Shown: positions 59,614-64,000 of the stretch, piece by piece
Layout of the letters: every line of letters begins with the position of its first letter
Position numbering within the stretch: position 1 is the first letter of the stretch
Origin: Rhodocyclaceae bacterium
Lineage (GTDB): Bacteria > Pseudomonadota > Gammaproteobacteria > Burkholderiales > Rhodocyclaceae
Reading direction: 5' to 3'
Assembly: GCA_016721505.1 (NCBI GenBank)
Contig: JADKHX010000009.1
Location: 1 to 64,000 of the forward strand
Length of the DNA stretch: 64,000 nt
Translations under genes and position numbers: made by a program
Notes under the pieces: model-generated
Database searches by the model: none
Told to the model about the DNA's origin: nothing
Seen by the model: only the letters and a program-made list of their open reading frames with translations

Positions 59614-61521
59614 CTAAACCTTATTTTTCAGGTCAAGCAAAAGGCGCTCTATCAAGGCTGCTGGGGACATTTGTCCGAGATCAGTGTTGCCACGGGCTCG
59701 AACGGCGACCAACTCGGCGGCTTTTTCTTTCTCGCCAACCACAACGAGATAAGGCCGCTTTTGCAAGCTATGTTCGCGTATTTTATAGTTAATTTTCTCG
59801 CCACGCAAATCGCAATCGACGCGCAGACCTTGTAAACGCAGCATTTTTGCCACAGTTTCGGCGTAATCCGCTTGGTGTTCCGAGATGTTCATAACGACCA
59901 CTTGCACCGGTGCCAGCCAAAGCGGGAAGGCACCAGCATGGTTTTCGACCAGCATGCCGATGAAACGCTCCAAAGAGCCGAGAATCGCCCGATGAAGCAT
60001 CACCGGGGTATGGCGGCTGTTGTCTTCGCCAACAAATTCCGCACCGAGGCGACCGGGCATCGAGAAATCGACTTGCATGGTGCCGCACTGCCACGAACGG
60101 CCAATGGCGTCTTTGATGTGATACTCGATTTTCGGGCCGTAAAACGCCCCTTCGCCGGGAAGTTCTTCCCAGGTCTCGCCACTTTCGGTCAATGCGGCGC
60201 GCAAAGCGTTTTCGGCTTTGTCCCAGACTTCGTCCGAGCCAACACGACTTTCGGGACGTAAGGCCAATTTGACTGCCACCTCGGTGAAGCCAAAATCAGC
60301 GTAGACCTTGCCAACCAAAGTATTAAACGTCGTGCATTCGGCTTGAATTTGATCCTCGGTGCAAAAAATGTGACCGTCGTCCTGCGTAAAACCCCGCACC
60401 CGCATCACCCCGTGCAGTGCGCCCGATGGTTCATTGCGATGGCAGGAGCCGAATTCGCCATAGCGCAAGGGCAATTCGCGATACGAGCGCACGCCAGTGT
60501 TGAAGATCTGCACGTGACCAGGGCAGTTCATCGGTTTCACCGCGTAGTCGCGCTTTTCCGATTCGGTGGTAAACATGCTGTCTTTGTAATGTTCCCAATG
60601 CCCTGAGCGCTCCCACAAACTGCGATCCAGAATCTGCGGGCAACGTACTTCTTGATAGCCGTTATCGCGATACACATTGCGCATGTATTGCTCAATGGCC
60701 TGCCATATGATCCAGCCATTCGGATGCCAAAACACGAGGCCAGGTGCTTCGTCTTGCAGATGGAATAAATCCAATTGTCGGCCTAGTTTGCGATGGTCGC
60801 GCTTCTCGGCTTCTTCGAGCATGTGCAGATGTGCGGCGAGCGCTTCTTTGCTCGCCCAGGCTGTGCCGTAGATACGCTGCAATTGTTCGTTTTTCTGGTC
60901 ACCACGCCAATAGGCACCAGCAACTTTCATCAGCTTGAAATGTTTGAGTTTGCCGGTCGAAGGCACGTGTGGACCGCGACAGAGGTCGACGAAATCGCCT
61001 TCACGATACAGGCCGATGTCTTGGTCAGCAGGAATCGACGCGATGATTTCAGCCTTGTAAATTTCGCCGATAGATTTGAAGAACTCCACCGCCTTGTCGC
61101 GCTGCCAAACTTCGCGCGTGACTGGAAAGTCCTTTTTCGCTAATTCAGTCATGCGTGTTTCGATAGTCGCCAAATCGTCAAGCGTGAAGCCGCGTTTGTA
61201 GGCGAAGTCGTAATAGAAACCGTTTTCGATGACTGGCCCGATGGTGACTTGCGCTTCTGGGAACAGCTCTTTGACCGCGTAGGCCAGCAAATGTGCAGTG
61301 GAATGGCGAATGATTTCCAGACCATCGGCATCCTTTTCGGTGATGATGGCTAGGCTGGCATCCGTTGTGATGAGGTGTGAGGTATCAACCACGCGGCCGT
61401 CAACGCGACCCGCAAGCGCCGCTTTGGCAAGGCCGGCGCCGATTGAGGCAGCGACATCAAACACTGTAACGGCACCGGGATAATCGCGATGGGAGCCGTC
61501 AGGTAAAGTAATTCTTGGCAT
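59614..61521 (-). CDS. thrS: Threonyl-tRNA synthetase
   Basis: 635 residues from ATG 61521 (MPRITLPDGSHRDYPGAVTV). TGS domain, editing domain with HSTAHLLAYAVKELFP and the zinc ligands, class II core with MNCPGHVQIFNTGVRSYREL (motif 2 region), RVRGFTQDDGHIFC and motif 3 HRAILGSLERFIGMLVENHA. C-terminal anticodon-binding domain VQVVVMNISEHQADYAETVA. The frame runs open to 61584, but the extra 21 residues overlap the leader hairpin. First gene of the minus-strand operon ending at merR. Confidence 0.97.
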   Translation of the reverse strand: MPRITLPDGSHRDYPGAVTVFDVAASIGAGLAKAALAGRVDGRVVDTSHLITTDASLAIITEKDADGLEIIRHSTAHLLAYAVKELFPEAQVTIGPVIENGFYYDFAYKRGFTLDDLATIETRMTELAKKDFPVTREVWQRDKAVEFFKSIGEIYKAEIIASIPADQDIGLYREGDFVDLCRGPHVPSTGKLKHFKLMKVAGAYWRGDQKNEQLQRIYGTAWASKEALAAHLHMLEEAEKRDHRKLGRQLDLFHLQDEAPGLVFWHPNGWIIWQAIEQYMRNVYRDNGYQEVRCPQILDRSLWERSGHWEHYKDSMFTTESEKRDYAVKPMNCPGHVQIFNTGVRSYRELPLRYGEFGSCHRNEPSGALHGVMRVRGFTQDDGHIFCTEDQIQAECTTFNTLVGKVYADFGFTEVAVKLALRPESRVGSDEVWDKAENALRAALTESGETWEELPGEGAFYGPKIEYHIKDAIGRSWQCGTMQVDFSMPGRLGAEFVGEDNSRHTPVMLHRAILGSLERFIGMLVENHAGAFPLWLAPVQVVVMNISEHQADYAETVAKMLRLQGLRVDCDLRGEKINYKIREHSLQKRPYLVVVGEKEKAAELVAVRARGNTDLGQMSPAALIERLLLDLKNKV

Positions 61522-61549
61522 GATTATTCGGTTCCGAAAACAGTCCACA

Positions 61550-61580
61550 AAAAAGCAGGGCACACAATGCGCGTGCCCTG
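61550..61580 (-). terminator. Attenuator-like terminator in the thrS leader
   Basis: On the minus strand CAGGGCAC pairs with GTGCCCTG around GCGCATTGT and is followed by CTTTTTT. A -10 TAAAAT (61611-61606) is upstream. The hairpin is between that promoter and the thrS ATG, so it can govern the whole thrS-infC-rplT-pheST-ihfA set. No Thr-rich leader peptide is visible. Confidence 0.7.
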
Positions 61581-61641
61581 TCAAAAAGCTGCGGATAATG
61601 GCAACATTTTAGCGCAACAAGCTGTGATTCATGTCCGAAAA

Positions 61642-61669
61642 TCACCAGTTGGTGCTGGTGACACGCCGT
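61642..61669 (-). repeat. Dispersed 28-bp repeat, copy in the greB leader
   Basis: TCACCAGTTGGTGCTGGTG then ACACGCCGT, near-perfect consensus. It lies 15 bases before the greB ATG (61685) and inside an in-frame upstream extension coding HQLVLVTRR. Confidence 0.93.
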
Positions 61670-61684
61670 CAAGTGAAGGTTTTA

Positions 61685-62233
61685 ATGAACAAAGCATTTG
61701 TAAAAGAATCATCCAACGAGGACGACGACGAAGCGCCGGACGCGCCGGCGGTACCTGCTGGTTCGCCGAATTACATGACTGTCACCGGTCACGCGGCGAT
61801 TCGCGCCGAGTTCGAACAGTTAGTAAAAGTCGACCGACCGGAAATCGTCAAAATTGTTTCGTGGGCGGCGGGCAATGGTGATCGTTCGGAAAATGGCGAT
61901 TACATCTATGGAAAAAAACGTATGCGTGAAATCGATAAACGCATCCGTTTTCTATCCAAACGACTCGATACAGCCGTGGTTGTTGATCCAGCGACTCAAG
62001 AAAATATCGACCAGGTTTTCTTTGGTGCGACAGTGAGCATTGCCGATGCAGAAGGCGACGAGTTTTGCTATCAAATTGTCGGCATCGATGAAGCTAATGC
62101 CGCGAATGGAAAAATCAGTTGGATCTCACCGTTGGCTCGCGCATTACTCAAGGCGCGGGTCGATGATGTGGTGAAATTTCAAAGTCCAATCGGTTGGCGC
62201 GAAGTTGAGGTGATTAGGATTTCTTACGTTTAG
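61685..62233 (+). CDS. greB: Transcription elongation factor GreB
   Basis: 182 residues from ATG 61685 (MNKAFVKESSNEDDDEAPDA). It rescues backtracked RNA polymerase by stimulating transcript cleavage. The coiled coil carries the catalytic acidic tip (RSENGDYIYGKKRMREIDKR) and the C-terminal FKBP-like domain reads WISPLARALLKARVDDVVKF. An upstream in-frame ATG at 61631 would read through the repeat and add 18 residues, but the normal GreB start is MNKAF-like and GAAGG precedes it. Overlaps moaC convergently by 20 bp. Confidence 0.93.
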   Translation: MNKAFVKESSNEDDDEAPDAPAVPAGSPNYMTVTGHAAIRAEFEQLVKVDRPEIVKIVSWAAGNGDRSENGDYIYGKKRMREIDKRIRFLSKRLDTAVVVDPATQENIDQVFFGATVSIADAEGDEFCYQIVGIDEANAANGKISWISPLARALLKARVDDVVKFQSPIGWREVEVIRISYV

Positions 62234-62729
62234 TTTTTGCTGTGCTTGCCGTCCAGTGTCCTGATTTTCCGCCGGACTTTTCCAGCAATCGTATAGCTTC
62301 AATCACCATGCCGCGATCAACCGCCTTGAGCATATCGTAGATCGTCAGTAATCCAACAGATACCGCGGCTAATGCTTCCATTTCAACACCCGTAGCACCG
62401 GTAGTCGTTGCAGTTACTTCTATGCTGACTGCAGACAAAGCAGTATCTAGCGTAAATTCCACCGCAACATGGGACAAAGCAAGCGGGTGGCACAAGGGAA
62501 TCAAGTCTGCCGTTCGTTTTGTCGCCATGATTGCGGCGATGCGAGCAATACCAAGAACGTCACCTTTCTTCGCGTCGCCAGCCGCTACTAATGCAAAGGT
62601 GCTTGGCTTCATCCGTATGCTTCCGGCCGCACGCGCTATTCGCTCGGTCGCCGGTTTGCCAGCAACATCAACCATGTGTGCGTGGCCAGTGGCATTGAAA
62701 TGACTTAAGGATTTTGAGCTTTTTGGCAT
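62214..62729 (-). CDS. moaC: Cyclic pyranopterin monophosphate synthase MoaC
   Basis: 171 residues. Second step of molybdenum cofactor synthesis after MoaA. Signatures are MVDVAGKPATERIARAAGSI, LIPLCHPLALSHVAVEF and the active-site run TTGATGVEMEALAAVSVGLL with YDMLKAVDRGMVI. The C-terminus is Lys/Ser/Thr-rich. It stands alone here; moaA and moaE are not in the window. Confidence 0.95.
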   Translation of the reverse strand: MPKSSKSLSHFNATGHAHMVDVAGKPATERIARAAGSIRMKPSTFALVAAGDAKKGDVLGIARIAAIMATKRTADLIPLCHPLALSHVAVEFTLDTALSAVSIEVTATTTGATGVEMEALAAVSVGLLTIYDMLKAVDRGMVIEAIRLLEKSGGKSGHWTASTAKTKRKKS

Positions 62730-62813
62730 GACTGTGAGCTAGAACATTTTGAAAATCAGTAACCGAAATATCTTGTGACAACCTCTTTGCCGCGAGTCGT
62801 TATCATAGCCTCA

Positions 62814-64000
62814 TGGATGCGCCACGCCTTAGAAAAAAATTCCGTACTACTTTGCTTAGCATTGTTGTAGCTACTGGCTTTTCATTGAATACCTACGCAG
62901 ATGGCTTGCCGGATCTAGGTGAGATTTCGCAAGCCGAAGTTTCACCGCATGCGGAACGCAAAGCCGGTGAGGCCATCATGCAGGAAATTCGCGCGCTGGA
63001 ACCGAACTATCTGGACGATCCCGAGGTTGCCAGTTATCTCAATCGCCTTGGAGGCCGGCTCGGGGCGAACGTGGAAAATAGCCGTCAGGCATTTGAGTTT
63101 TTCGCCCTGCGTGAGACGAACTTGAATGCCTTTGCGTTGCCCGGAGGCTACATTGGTGTGCACACCGGCTTGATACTCGCGGCACAGTCCGAATCGGAAT
63201 TGGCTGGCGTGTTGTCGCATGAGATTTCACACGTTACTCAGCACCATATTGCACGCATGATGGTTAGCTCCAGTCAAGGGCAGATTGTCAGCATGATTGC
63301 GATGGCGCTGGCGATTTTGGCCGCACGCGGTAACTCGGATGCGACCATGGGCGCCATCGTAGCGGGACAGGCGGCAGGAATTCAAAATCAATTGAACTTC
63401 TCGCGTGATTTTGAACGCGAAGCGGATCGTATCGGATTGGATTTGTTAGAGAAATCCGGTATGGATATTCGCGCCATGGGGACTTTTTTCGAACGATTGC
63501 AAAAGTTCGGTCGGGTCTATGACAACAATGCGCCGAGTTATTTGCGCACCCACCCGTTAACCACCGAGCGTATCGCTGATATGGCCAATCGCATTGAGGT
63601 GCGGCCACATAAAACAGTCGAAGATTCACTAGATTTTTCTTTGGTGCGCGCAAAGCTGCGTGCTGAATTAGGCACACCGGTCGAGGCTATATCCGACTTC
63701 AAGCAACTGCTGACAACGGAACTTAAAGGCGGTGCATTGGTCGGCGCGCATTACGGCATGGCGCGCGCGCAACTACGTGCGCGTGCTTACGCTGATGCAA
63801 AGCGCGAACTGTCATGGCTGCGGCAAGCGCCGCAAAACCAATTTACTTCTCCTATGCTCGACACACTTGTTGCCGAAGTGATGACGGCCACAGGAGACGC
63901 CGCCGGTGCGATCAAAGTACTGACCGATGCGCATGGCCGTTTTCCACAAGAAACGGCGATCACTTATGCGCTGATAGATGCGTTGCTAGTGACAAAAAAT
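62814..64000 (+). CDS. M48 family metalloprotease with TPR-like C-terminus (BepA-like), cut by the window end
   Basis: At least 395 residues, no stop before 64000. A signal peptide is seen (TLLSIVVATGFSLNTYADG). The zinc motif is HEISHVTQHH, preceded by NLNAFALPGGYIGVHTGLIL, and the third ligand is in FSRDFEREADRIGLDLLEKS. Helical TPR-like repeats begin near LDFSLVRAKLRAELGTP. E. coli BepA (YfgC) degrades or chaperones misassembled LptD in the periplasm; orthology is likely but the end is missing. Confidence 0.92.

Overview
The window looks like a chromosomal segment of a betaproteobacterium. The basis is gene order (scpA-scpB-rluB, rimP-nusA-infB-rbfA-truB-rpsO-pnp, thrS-infC-rpmI-rplT-pheS-pheT-ihfA), a 400-residue TrpS, a tRNA-Val(CAC), a tandem glycine riboswitch ahead of gcvTHP, and the general protein character. 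No phage, integrase, transposase, plasmid gene or CRISPR array was seen; nearly everything is core metabolism and gene expression.

Layout. 1-1180: decayed TPR/glycosyltransferase gene. 1.2-8.4 kb: tRNA-Ser, nadC, a glutamate-synthase-like FMN protein, metabolite repair (nnr), an M20 amidohydrolase, a spermidine-synthase-like protein and an acyltransferase. 8.4-12.3 kb: PHO box and pstSCAB phosphate transporter. 12.3-12.6 kb: gene-free stretch holding a MITE-like element and a terminator. 12.6-17.1 kb: M50 protease, trpS, scpA, scpB, rluB. 17.1-26.1 kb: transcription/translation operon from rimP to pnp. 26.1-27.0 kb: dksA and two tRNAs. 27.0-33.7 kb: minus-strand beta-oxidation operon (fadB-like, thiolase, SDR, phosphotransferase, acyl-CoA dehydrogenase). 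33.7-39.6 kb: PQQ dehydrogenase, a DUF7931-like gene, roxA, rlmD and a Bax-inhibitor-like protein, most carrying frameshifts. 39.8-46.1 kb: tRNA-Ser, radical SAM protein, XRE regulator, lysC, tRNA-Val, gltX, a conserved hypothetical, GST. 46.1-51.3 kb: riboswitch-controlled gcvT-gcvH-gcvP-gcvR. 51.3-54.1 kb: lexA with SOS box, methyltransferase, phosphatase, tRNA-Pro. 54.1-61.6 kb: merR-ihfA-pheT-pheS-rplT-rpmI-infC-thrS on the minus strand. 61.6-64.0 kb: greB, moaC and a truncated M48 protease.

Two things stand out. First, a roughly 28-bp repeat with core CCAGCACCAACTGG and flank ACGGCGTG occurs about fifteen times in 64 kb, in both orientations, between genes and inside the reading frames of conserved genes (nnr, speE-like, scpA, truB, gcvP, gcvT, gcvR). 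One place (12328-12490) has two inverted copies bounding a 163-bp hairpin element. I know of no named family matching it. Second, single-base losses, often in A/T runs, break rlmD, the thiolase, the Bax-inhibitor gene, the phosphotransferase, the PQQ dehydrogenase and the DUF7931-like gene between 28 and 39.3 kb, while the translation genes are clean. Either this is a low-quality assembly stretch or a cluster of decaying genes.
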